This document shows positions 26,497 to 35,036 of a stretch of DNA of 64,000 nucleotides, in pieces (within the stretch, counting starts at the first letter, position 1; each line of letters starts with the position of its first letter). Source of the stretch: Gemmatimonadaceae bacterium (GTDB lineage: Bacteria > Gemmatimonadota > Gemmatimonadetes > Gemmatimonadales > Gemmatimonadaceae); NCBI GenBank assembly GCA_025934775.1, contig JAICWO010000018.1, forward strand, positions 32,626 through 96,625, written 5' to 3'. Below the pieces are notes generated by a model. It had not been told where the DNA came from and did no database searches. It saw nothing but the letters and a program-made list of their open reading frames with translations. Position numbers and translations under genes: made by a program.

Positions 26497-26672
26497 TTCT
26501 GCGACGCCGCGTCTCGCTTTGCCTGACAGGCGCGACAGCGCGTGATCCCGCGCATGTCGCAGATGACGCAGATGAACGTCCCGCAGTCCACGCAGGGATA
26601 GCCTTCGGACGCGCGCTCTTCATTGCCGCACGAGCGGCAGATCATCGCGTCGTGTTCCTGGACTTTGTTCAT
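26493..26672 (-). CDS. 59-residue protein with four CxxC pairs
   Basis: A very small protein with four Cys-x-x-Cys pairs (CRSC, CVDC, CVIC, CRAC) spread over about 30 residues. This suggests two zinc sites in a double zinc-ribbon or B-box-like fold. Upstream ATG 26672 is chosen; a second Met at residue 10 is an alternative. It is coupled to the NlpC hydrolase by a GTGA overlap. The stop of the kinase gene lies 5 nt upstream, within a shared CTATCTTAG motif. Function unknown; candidates are nucleic-acid or protein binding. Confidence 0.75.
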   Translation of the reverse strand: MNKVQEHDAMICRSCGNEERASEGYPCVDCGTFICVICDMRGITRCRACQAKRDAASQK

Positions 26673-26677
26673 GCGGG

Positions 26678-29530
26678 CTAAGATAGCGGCTCGGGCTCGG
26701 CTTCCGCGAGGACGACGGCCGCGAGCTCGTCGAGAAGGAACGGTTTGGCGACAGTCGGGCACCCCGTCGCGTCGAGCGCGCGGCGCGCCTGTTCGCTCTG
26801 CGTGTCGCCCGTGATGAATACCACGCGCGGCGGCACGCGGCCGAGCGAGCGAAGCTCCGCGAGCACCTCGTCCCCCGCGATGTCGGGAAGCCGCAGGTCG
26901 AGCAGCAGCGCATCATAGCTGGCTTCGATCGAACGCAGAATCGCATCGCGACCCATTCCGACGAGATCGACGACGTGTCCGAGCGAACGGAAATACGTCG
27001 CGATCGCGTGGCGAATCGTCGGTTCGTCGTCGACGACGAGGAGCCGGCGTCTCGCCACCGCGGGCACAGTCTGGCCGTCCACCGGAACGTCGTCGCTGCT
27101 CGGCGGCAGCACGTGCGGGAGCTCGATGATGAAGGTCGCGCCGCAGCCCGGGCGCGATTCCACGCGAATGCGCCCGCCGTGCTCGCGAACGATGCCGTCG
27201 GAAATCGAGAGTCCGAGGCCCGTGCCTTCACCGACCGGCTTCGTCGTGAAGAACGGGTTGAAGATCCGCTGCAGGTTCTCGGGCGCGATCCCCGGGCCCG
27301 AGTCGCTCACGCGCAGGCTGAGTTGACCCGCCGCGTGATCGGTGCTCAGCACGATCCGGCGGTCCCGGTCCCACGACGACAGCGCGTGCTCCGCGTTCGT
27401 GATCAGGTTGAGTACGACTTGCTGAAGCTGGAACGGATCCGCCCACGTGATTGGAAGGAGCGGATCGAGGCGCATCTCGATCTCGACCTGCGCGAGCCTG
27501 AGCGCGTAGCGGCGCAGCTCGAGCGTGTCGTCGATCACGCGATTGAGATCCGTGATGGTGCGCTCCGGCTGATGCTGCCGGGCGAACGTCAGCAGGTTCG
27601 AGACGATCTTTGCCGCACGCTTCGCCTCGAGATTGATCGCCTCGATCGCGCGCCGATCGTGCGGCGCACCCTGCGGCGCGGCCAGCAAGAGTTGCGCGAA
27701 CGCCATCACACTCGCCAACGGGTTGTTCAGCTCGTGCGCCACCCCGCTCACGAGCTGCCCGACGGCCGCGAGCTTCTCCTGCTGCATGAGCTGCTCGGCG
27801 AGACGGCGTTCGTCCGTGATGTCGCGTACGATGCCGAGGGCACCCGTGACCGCGTCACCCTCGCTGAGCGGCGTGAGAGTGAGGGAGCATTGCCGCAGCT
27901 CGCCGTCCGCCGACGGGTATCGCAGCTCCACGCGGCGTCGAGAGCCCGCGAGACTGTCGCGAATCGCGTTGCTCGCCGCGGCATGATCGCGCGGGTCTAC
28001 CAGCGCGCAGAAGTCGCTGCCCTCGAGCTCCGCGCGACTCTTGCCGCTCGATCGCTCGAGCGAGCGGTTGACGCTCGAGAGAAGACCGTCGGCCCCGACG
28101 GTGAAGATCGCATCCGACGCCGATTCGACGAGCCGCGTGTAGCGGGCCTCCGAGCGCTGGAGCGCGAGCGCGCGCTCACGCTCGTCGGTGACGTCGCGCG
28201 CGACGCCAAGGATACCGATCACCTGCGTGCCGTGCCGGATCGGAGTGTTCGTGACGGACGCGAGACGGCGCGTCCCGTCGGTGCGCAGGAAATGACACTC
28301 GTACCGGCGCACGGAACCGGCGAGCGCCGCCTTGAAATGCTCTTTGAGCTGAGCCACCTCGCTGCTGCCGACGAGCGGCAGCGGACTCCGGCCGAGCAGC
28401 TCTTCGCGGCCGCGGCCGGCAAGCTGGCACGTCGCCTCGTTCACCGACGTGAAGGTTCCATGCGCATCAAGCGTGTAGATCGCGTCCGTCGCACTCTCGA
28501 ACAGATTGCGGTACCGCGCCTCCGACTGGCCCACGGCATCGCGCGCTCTCCGCTCATCGTCCACCGCCTGCCGGTAGCGCTCCGCCGCCGCGCGCGCCTC
28601 CTCGTACAGCCGCGCGTTGGACACCGCGACCGCGACCTGGTCGGCGAGCCGCTGGAGGACGACGGCATCCTCCTCGGTGAACTCCGTGTCGCGATTGATC
28701 ACCGAGAGCGCGCCGATCGCCTCCGTGCTCGAGAACAACGGCGCGACGAGCGTGCGTTCGACGTTGGCGGCGATCCGCGTCGGACCATAGGCGTCGTCGA
28801 TGCTGGCATCGTTGCAGATGATCGCGCGGCGCTCCCGGATGGCGCGGCCGCTCACGCTGCTCGCGACCGGCACCGGCGCGCCCGTGAGCACTTCACCCGC
28901 GCCAATCCCGGCCACGATCACGATCTGGCTGTCGCGGAGGAGGCCGAGGGTGGCGCCTTCGGTGTGGAGCAGCGCGACCGCGTGGCGCAGACTGAGCTGC
29001 AGCACGTCGGTGAGGCGAAGCGAGCCGCTCACCGCGCGCGCGATGTCGCCCAGCGCCTCGCTTCGCCCGCGCTCGCGTTGGCTCTCTTCGTACAGTCGAG
29101 CGTTCTCGATGATCGACGCGGCCTGCTGCGCGAACAGCTCCACGGTCCGCACGCTCGCCAGCGTCGGCGGCCCGGGCTCGGCGGGCTCGGCGAGAATGAG
29201 GGTGGCGCGGACCTCGCCCGCGGCCGTGCGGAGCGGGACGATGAGTTGATTGGTATTCAGAAATGCTGAATGACTGATCCAGGCGACGACCGACGCGTCC
29301 GGCGGCATCGAATAGCCGTCGACCCGCTCGACCCGGCCGTAGCCCACGCGCTGGATCGCGTCCACCAGGATGCGCAGCCGGTCGTCGGTCGAGCGCGCGC
29401 GTTCGACGTCGGCCAGCGCTTCGTGCAGCAGCAGGAGCTGGTCGCGCTCGCGCAGCAGCCGCGCGAGCGACGTCGCCGACGTGTCGAGCTCCTGCCGCGG
29501 CGGGGCGGATGCGCCGATCGAGCGGCTCAT
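26678..29530 (-). CDS. Soluble hybrid histidine kinase (GAF-GAF-PAS-PAS-HisKA-HATPase-REC)
   Basis: 950 residues without membrane helices. In order: a divergent GAF region (about 35-150), a clear GAF (about 165-315), PAS at about 340-455 and 465-580, HisKA with phospho-acceptor His599 in GVAHELNNPLAS, HATPase_c with N and G boxes (NLITNAEHAL, DSGPGI, GEGTGLGLS), and a receiver with phospho-acceptor Asp878 in LLLDLRLPD. No DNA-binding output and no separate regulator is adjacent, so signal likely passes to an Hpt or remote regulator. Starts 1 nt after the lipid kinase stop. The transmitter closely resembles that of the kinase at 45292. Confidence 0.92.
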   Translation of the reverse strand: MSRSIGASAPPRQELDTSATSLARLLRERDQLLLLHEALADVERARSTDDRLRILVDAIQRVGYGRVERVDGYSMPPDASVVAWISHSAFLNTNQLIVPLRTAAGEVRATLILAEPAEPGPPTLASVRTVELFAQQAASIIENARLYEESQRERGRSEALGDIARAVSGSLRLTDVLQLSLRHAVALLHTEGATLGLLRDSQIVIVAGIGAGEVLTGAPVPVASSVSGRAIRERRAIICNDASIDDAYGPTRIAANVERTLVAPLFSSTEAIGALSVINRDTEFTEEDAVVLQRLADQVAVAVSNARLYEEARAAAERYRQAVDDERRARDAVGQSEARYRNLFESATDAIYTLDAHGTFTSVNEATCQLAGRGREELLGRSPLPLVGSSEVAQLKEHFKAALAGSVRRYECHFLRTDGTRRLASVTNTPIRHGTQVIGILGVARDVTDERERALALQRSEARYTRLVESASDAIFTVGADGLLSSVNRSLERSSGKSRAELEGSDFCALVDPRDHAAASNAIRDSLAGSRRRVELRYPSADGELRQCSLTLTPLSEGDAVTGALGIVRDITDERRLAEQLMQQEKLAAVGQLVSGVAHELNNPLASVMAFAQLLLAAPQGAPHDRRAIEAINLEAKRAAKIVSNLLTFARQHQPERTITDLNRVIDDTLELRRYALRLAQVEIEMRLDPLLPITWADPFQLQQVVLNLITNAEHALSSWDRDRRIVLSTDHAAGQLSLRVSDSGPGIAPENLQRIFNPFFTTKPVGEGTGLGLSISDGIVREHGGRIRVESRPGCGATFIIELPHVLPPSSDDVPVDGQTVPAVARRRLLVVDDEPTIRHAIATYFRSLGHVVDLVGMGRDAILRSIEASYDALLLDLRLPDIAGDEVLAELRSLGRVPPRVVFITGDTQSEQARRALDATGCPTVAKPFLLDELAAVVLAEAEPEPLS
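26680..26685 (-). promoter_or_regulatory. Putative -10 box overlapping the end of the kinase gene
   Basis: Minus-strand TATCTT, within CTATCTTAG, ends 7 nt before the mini-protein ATG. The TAG of the motif is the stop of the upstream kinase. The nonamer and distance are identical to those before rsmB. Confidence 0.4.
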
Positions 29531-29531
29531 C

Positions 29532-30440
29532 TCAGCGCGCCAACCGCGGAACGAGGAGTCGCACCGCCAGCGGCTCGACCACCGCGGTGAACGGCGTCAC
29601 GCCCATCAGCTCCCCATCGGCTTGCCAGGGGAGCGGCGGCACGGTGTCGACGCGAATCACGCGACCCCGGACGTACGACATGCACGGATCCGAGCGGAAA
29701 TCCGCTCGCAGCAGACGCCAGGTGATCCGCAGCGCGTCGCGCAGCGTGGCGGGCGAAAAAATGCAGGCGTCGAGAAAGCCATCGTCCGTGCGAATCTCCG
29801 GTCCCAACGTGATTCGGTTGCCGAGCACCGCGCCGAAATTCGCGATCATCACCGCGGCGGCCCGACGTTCGTTCGCCACTCCGTCCACCGTGACGCGCGC
29901 GACGAAGAACTGCCGCCGCACGACCGCCCGGATCGCCGCCCGACCACCCATGATCGTGTACGCGAGTACCCCCAAACGACGCTTGAGCCAGCCCGGCGTT
30001 TCCGCGACCATCGACGCGTCGATCCCCACCCCCGCCGCGATCGCGAAGCGCTTGCCGGACTCGAACCGTCCGACGTCGATCAGGAGCTCGTCTGCCGAGA
30101 GAAGCATCGGCACCGCGCGGCGAATCGAGAGCGGGATGCCGACGGCGCGCGCGAGAAGGTTGCCCGTACCGCCCGCGAGGACGCCGATCGGCGTCTGGCT
30201 CCCGGCGAGCGCGGTCGCGACCTCCATCACCGTTCCGTCGCCGCCGAGCGCGAACACCGCGTCGTAATGCGGCGCGTGGTGCAGCGCCAACTCCGCGGCG
30301 TGCCCGGCGCGCTCGGTGAATACCAGATCGCATTCGACCGAGCGGCTCGCCAGCGCGTTGCGTGCGCTCTCGGCGAGCCGTCGGCCCCGGCGTGCCGCCG
30401 GGTTGGCGATGATGATCGCTCGTCGGATCAGGGATGCCAC
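29532..30440 (-). CDS. Diacylglycerol/sphingoid-type lipid kinase
   Basis: 302 residues of the DAGK catalytic family (YegS/DgkB/BmrU type). The glycine-rich nucleotide site is FALGGDGTVMEVA and the lipid side is marked by GVLAGGTGNLLARAVG. The C-terminal beta-sandwich ends with a QADGELMG segment containing the conserved Asp/Glu. Start GTG 30440 places the N-terminus at VASLIRRAIIIANPAARRG and overlaps the end of tamB by 13 nt. It probably phosphorylates a membrane lipid. Its location in a TamA-TamB unit suggests a link to outer-membrane lipid or protein assembly. A paralogue is at 52275. Confidence 0.87.
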   Translation of the reverse strand: MASLIRRAIIIANPAARRGRRLAESARNALASRSVECDLVFTERAGHAAELALHHAPHYDAVFALGGDGTVMEVATALAGSQTPIGVLAGGTGNLLARAVGIPLSIRRAVPMLLSADELLIDVGRFESGKRFAIAAGVGIDASMVAETPGWLKRRLGVLAYTIMGGRAAIRAVVRRQFFVARVTVDGVANERRAAAVMIANFGAVLGNRITLGPEIRTDDGFLDACIFSPATLRDALRITWRLLRADFRSDPCMSYVRGRVIRVDTVPPLPWQADGELMGVTPFTAVVEPLAVRLLVPRLAR

Positions 30441-33400
30441 GTCTGCGAGAACGAGATGCTGAACTGCGTCGGCGTTGGCTGTAGGCCGTTGAGCAGTTGC
30501 AGCTGCTGCGTGCCGCACACCCGGCTGGAGGTCGGCGGATCGATGGCGATCTGCATCGAGAGCGCGGGGTTGAACGGGAACCGGTACTCCGCCTTCGCGC
30601 CCACACCGCTGAGCGGATTAGCGCGCGCCTGGTTGCCGCTCAGCGCGCACAGTCCGGTGTTCAGGCTGAGATACAGATCGTGGCCGACCGCCGTCTCGGC
30701 GTTGAGCGTTGCGCCGTACAGGCTGTATTTGAGATTCTCGACCGAAAATGCGTTCGCGCCCTGCGTTGGCTGCGTTGCGCCGAACTGAAGACTGAACACG
30801 TCCACTGCGGAACCGAGCGTCTGCCGGAGGCGATCGGTCGCGACGGCGCTCAGCGTCGGCGTCAGCACTGACGCGAGCACCTCACTCGCCTGCTGGTTGC
30901 TCGTGAAGTCGAGCCCAGGCCGGCCGATCAGCAGGTAGCTCAGGATGTCGGACGTCGACAGCTCGTACCCCGCGTCGGAGCTGAATGTGATCCCGTAGTT
31001 CGGCAGGCGACCCGCCGCCTCCACGAAGACGCCGAGATCGCGATCGCGCGCCTGTCGCACGTTGTACTGCGCCTTGATGTCGATGACCGGAAACTCCGGC
31101 GGTCCGTCGAAGGTCACGGTGCCGCCCTGGAGCACCTGAAACTCACGCTGCACCAGCCCCAGATCCAGGTTGAACGTGCCGCTGCGCGTGAAGAGCTGTC
31201 CCTCGAGCTGCAGGTTCGGAATGAGCTCGCCCGTTTTCGCCAGTCGCCGCGTCGAGCTTTCAGTCGACTTGTTGAGCACGAGCTGACCGGTGCCGAGAAT
31301 CACGTTCGCTTCGGCGGACTTGAGCCGCACGTCCTCGCCGAGCGTGATCGTCACGTTCGGATTGAGGTTGGTGAGCAGCGTCGAGACGAGCGCCACCCCG
31401 GTGACGTCCGGCGCGGTCGCCGTCGGCTCGGCCATCAGCTCCACCTGCTGTTTGCGCGCGAGATCGCGGTCGGCGAGGTAGATCGAGCTGCGCTCGACGC
31501 GCAGATTCCCCGTGAGCGTTGGCGACTGGAGCGGGCCGCGCAAGCGCAGCGAGTCCTGCGCCGCCGGTGTCGAGACGTAGAGATCGGCGAGCGCGCGCTG
31601 GTCGAGCGCGTGGAACGACTGCGCGCCAAGCGCCAAGCTGAACGTCGGCTCGAACTTTCGCTGCGGATTCGTGATCCAGCCGTTGAGCGCGATCCGACCG
31701 TTCGGCGGCCCCTTGGAGTCGGCGCTCGCCTGGATGTTGATGCTGTCCTGCGCGCTCGCGGGATTCACCGCCCCCGAGATCGTCGCATTCACGTTCCGCA
31801 GATCCACGCCCATCGGCGTCACGCGGCCGCTCGCGTTGTGCGCTTCGAGCGAGCCCGCGAACGCGAGCGATTTCCACGTGCCGGACATCTGCACGTCCGC
31901 TTTTGCGTAGCCGCGCACGCTCGAGACCACCTTGTTGAGCGGCGCCTGAATGATCGAGAGATCGGTGGAATCCGCTCGGAACGAGCCCGAGATCTGCCCC
32001 GGAACTTTGCGCGCGCCAAAGAGCGTGAGCTCGACCGGCAGCGTCGCATTCGCCTGGAGCGCGGTCTGGCTCTTTCGCACGACGTTCATCTCGGTCGCGA
32101 GCGAATCGTTCTGATACCTTACCGCCGACGTGACTCGGTCGATGTCGACGCCGCTCCAACTGATCGAGCGCGCAATGGCGTCCGCGACGATCCGGGGCTG
32201 GAGCTTGGTGCCTGAGACGGTCGCATTGGCGTCGACGACGCCCGACAGCGTCGACGAATCTTGCACGATCGTGCCGATGTCCTTAAGCGGGACGTGCGCG
32301 GCGCTGATCCGCCCGACCACGTCGCCGCTCTCGGGCACACTCCCGACGACCGCGATCGACGCCGTGTCGAGATTCCGCAGCACGAGCGAGTCGAGTCGAA
32401 CGCCGATGCTGTCGATCGCGAGGTGCGCCGGCCCGGTGAGCCGCCACCGGTCTGCACCGACGCTCATTCCGAGCGAGTCGAGCTCGATCACCCGCGACGG
32501 GCCCGCGACGTTCCAGCGGCCGCCCGACGCCACGGCGAGCGGGCCGCGCTGCGCCTGCGCGCCGAACGTGAACGTCCCGTTCGAGTTGCCGTCGAGGCGC
32601 AGCACACCGCCAATCGTGTCGAGCGCGATGCCCGCGAAAGTTACGGTATCGATGCGCGCCGAGATCGTCCCGGCGGGCGCATGAAGCACATTCGTGAGCG
32701 TGAACTTCGCGTTGAGAGAATCGCCGTGATCCTTCGTTAAATAGACCTTACTGCCGGTCACCTGGCCGGTTGCGTCCAGCGAGTCCAGCGTTCCGGACAG
32801 CACTCCGTTCGCCACGAGAGTTCCAGAAAGCGAGTCGGCGGGAGTCGCCGCCGCGCCAAGAAGCGCGGTGTCGGGGTGCGAGAGGTAGCGCCGAAGCCCG
32901 CCGAGCGAGTCGACATCGATCCGGAAGTGCAGCGTGTCCGGTACCCCGCCCGGCAGGCCGAGGCCGCCGTGCGCGTCGAGCGTGGCCGCATACGTCCGCA
33001 GGCGCAGCGAGTCCGCGATCCGCATCTGCCCGTTCGCGAACCGAACGCTGGTGTGAGCTGGGAACACGGTGACGCTGTCGAACGTCGATCGCTCGAGCCC
33101 GACTTCAGCCGAGCCGTTCATGGCGGCGATCGACGGACCGGCGAGATCGATCGCGTAATGTCCATTCAGCGACGCCGGGGGGATCGAGGCCTTTTCGAGC
33201 AGCCGCGCCGGATTCATCGCGCTGAAGTCGCCGTGCCCGTGCGCGCCGTATCCGCCCGCAGAATCGGCGTCGACGCGACCGTCGAAGCTGAACGCGCCGG
33301 CCGCGCCCTGTAGCGACATGGTCAGTCCGAGATCCGGCGTCTGACCCACCGCGCGAATCGGTCCGCTCACCGTCCCGCGGAACGGCAGCTTCGCGTACTC

Positions 33401-35032
33401 CGGCGAGCGCGCAAGCATCGTGAGCGAAAGCGGAGCAGCGTTGAGTGCGACGTCGTACATCATGTACCTGTCGCCCCACGTCACTCGGCCGTCGCCCGTG
33501 ATGTGCGACGGCTCGCCCGGGCCGTCCTGATGCGTGAGGTCCGCGTTCGAGAACCGCACGTCGAGCCACGACGAGTCGAGCGTCGCCGTGCCGAAGATCG
33601 TGCCGCCGAGCCTCGGGAACGAGGGGAACAGATATTCGATCGTGCGCAGATCCAGCAATTGCGCATTCACGTGGAAATCGTGAAACGCGGTGTACGCCGG
33701 CTGGAGAATGTCGAGCTCACCGCGCCCGCTGAACCGCGAGACGGCGCCGCGCACGTGCGCGTCCTCGAACCGCCCCTGCGCGTCGTCGACGACGAAATTC
33801 GTGAGCGGGCCGCCGCGCCCCTTCACGGTTCCATAAAGGTTCCCCTGCCAATCCTCGGGAAAAGGCTTGCCGTTCAGCGCGCGGAGCAGATCGAAATTCA
33901 CCGGATCGGCGCGCAGGTTCACGTTGCGCACGAGCAGGACCGGCGCGTTGATCCCGAACCACATGTCGCCCGTGACGTGCGACTTGGTGCTCGTCACGTT
34001 CATCTTCATCAACTTGAAATCGATGACGCGCAGGTTCTTCGGATCGTTCTGAATGAGGAGGTCGACCGAGCCGGCCCCCGTGCGCGGGAGCGTCGGGTAC
34101 ACCCAATTCACGTCAGCCAGCGAGACGGAGTCGCCGTGCGCGTCGATGTTGTAGCGGACCGGCAGGTCGCTGCCCCACCACACCTTCCCCGTCCCGTGTC
34201 CCACCGATGCCGGCAGCTCGAAGTGCGGCACCTGGAAGAACACCGAGTCGCCCTGAACGCGCGCGTCGCCGCGGAGATTCCGGAACCTGAACGTCGGCTC
34301 GTACTCGTCCACGGAGAGTGACGCGATCACGAAGGTGCGTCCGAACTTGTTGCTGTCCGGGTCGGCGATGCGGGCGTGGCTGATCAGCGCCTGCGCGTTG
34401 CGCCACGCGTACGTGCGGCCGTAGCCGTCGAACGTCTTCGAGACCGCCTTCGCCGGATCCGAGAGATGCACGCGAATGACGCTGTCCAGTTTGGCGCCGT
34501 GCAGCGTGTCGTCCGCGTGCCAGGGCAGCGTCAGGAGAAACGCCGCGCCGCGCGTCGATACCGAGTCGAGCACGATGTAGTCGCCGAAGCTCCGCGTGTT
34601 GAGCTCCTTCGGCTGGGGCAGCACGCTCGGCTTCCGCGCGAAGATCTCCTGGAAGTTCCACTTCCCGTCCTCGTGCTGGATGATGTGCACGAACGGGTGC
34701 TCCACCTGCGCCTTGCGAATGAAGATCCGGCTGTCGAGGAAATCGCGCGGATCGAAGTTGATCGTGATCGGCCCGCTGGCGAAGAACAACTCGCCGCGCG
34801 CATCACGGATCGCCATGGAATCGATGCGAATGCTCGTCGGCGAGATGCCGCTCACGTGGCCGAGGTACCACGAGCCGTGTACGGCGCGCGAGAGCAGCGG
34901 CTGCGCGAAGCTCCGCACCCATTCGCGTCCCGTGTTCGTGCGCGTGACGAAGACGCCCGTGGCGAACACCACGAGGCCCAGGATCACGAGCACGGCGCCG
35001 CTCACGAGCGCCACGAGACGACGGCGAGTCAT
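30428..35032 (-). CDS. tamB: TamB-family (AsmA-like) envelope assembly protein
   Basis: 1534 residues with one N-terminal signal-anchor (ALVSGAVLVILGLVVFATGVF). An AsmA-like start (WYLGHVSGISPTSIRIDSM … LFFASGPITINFDP) leads into about 1000 residues of regular beta repeats, the taco-shaped groove of the AsmA/TamB superfamily. A C-terminal TamB (DUF490) domain ends in GGTVTFDGPPEFPVIDIKA and LLIGRPGL. TamB proteins bridge the periplasm and act with TamA in outer-membrane protein insertion or phospholipid transfer. It begins 4 nt after the BamA/TamA-like gene, supporting the pair. Confidence 0.9.
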   Translation of the reverse strand: MTRRRLVALVSGAVLVILGLVVFATGVFVTRTNTGREWVRSFAQPLLSRAVHGSWYLGHVSGISPTSIRIDSMAIRDARGELFFASGPITINFDPRDFLDSRIFIRKAQVEHPFVHIIQHEDGKWNFQEIFARKPSVLPQPKELNTRSFGDYIVLDSVSTRGAAFLLTLPWHADDTLHGAKLDSVIRVHLSDPAKAVSKTFDGYGRTYAWRNAQALISHARIADPDSNKFGRTFVIASLSVDEYEPTFRFRNLRGDARVQGDSVFFQVPHFELPASVGHGTGKVWWGSDLPVRYNIDAHGDSVSLADVNWVYPTLPRTGAGSVDLLIQNDPKNLRVIDFKLMKMNVTSTKSHVTGDMWFGINAPVLLVRNVNLRADPVNFDLLRALNGKPFPEDWQGNLYGTVKGRGGPLTNFVVDDAQGRFEDAHVRGAVSRFSGRGELDILQPAYTAFHDFHVNAQLLDLRTIEYLFPSFPRLGGTIFGTATLDSSWLDVRFSNADLTHQDGPGEPSHITGDGRVTWGDRYMMYDVALNAAPLSLTMLARSPEYAKLPFRGTVSGPIRAVGQTPDLGLTMSLQGAAGAFSFDGRVDADSAGGYGAHGHGDFSAMNPARLLEKASIPPASLNGHYAIDLAGPSIAAMNGSAEVGLERSTFDSVTVFPAHTSVRFANGQMRIADSLRLRTYAATLDAHGGLGLPGGVPDTLHFRIDVDSLGGLRRYLSHPDTALLGAAATPADSLSGTLVANGVLSGTLDSLDATGQVTGSKVYLTKDHGDSLNAKFTLTNVLHAPAGTISARIDTVTFAGIALDTIGGVLRLDGNSNGTFTFGAQAQRGPLAVASGGRWNVAGPSRVIELDSLGMSVGADRWRLTGPAHLAIDSIGVRLDSLVLRNLDTASIAVVGSVPESGDVVGRISAAHVPLKDIGTIVQDSSTLSGVVDANATVSGTKLQPRIVADAIARSISWSGVDIDRVTSAVRYQNDSLATEMNVVRKSQTALQANATLPVELTLFGARKVPGQISGSFRADSTDLSIIQAPLNKVVSSVRGYAKADVQMSGTWKSLAFAGSLEAHNASGRVTPMGVDLRNVNATISGAVNPASAQDSINIQASADSKGPPNGRIALNGWITNPQRKFEPTFSLALGAQSFHALDQRALADLYVSTPAAQDSLRLRGPLQSPTLTGNLRVERSSIYLADRDLARKQQVELMAEPTATAPDVTGVALVSTLLTNLNPNVTITLGEDVRLKSAEANVILGTGQLVLNKSTESSTRRLAKTGELIPNLQLEGQLFTRSGTFNLDLGLVQREFQVLQGGTVTFDGPPEFPVIDIKAQYNVRQARDRDLGVFVEAAGRLPNYGITFSSDAGYELSTSDILSYLLIGRPGLDFTSNQQASEVLASVLTPTLSAVATDRLRQTLGSAVDVFSLQFGATQPTQGANAFSVENLKYSLYGATLNAETAVGHDLYLSLNTGLCALSGNQARANPLSGVGAKAEYRFPFNPALSMQIAIDPPTSSRVCGTQQLQLLNGLQPTPTQFSISFSQTWHP

Positions 35033-35036
35033 TCCG

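Noticed and set aside
30441..30518. Upstream extension of the lipid kinase into tamB
   Set aside because: The extension reads through the tamB coding region and shows no conservation; the kinase fold begins at the GTG at 30440.
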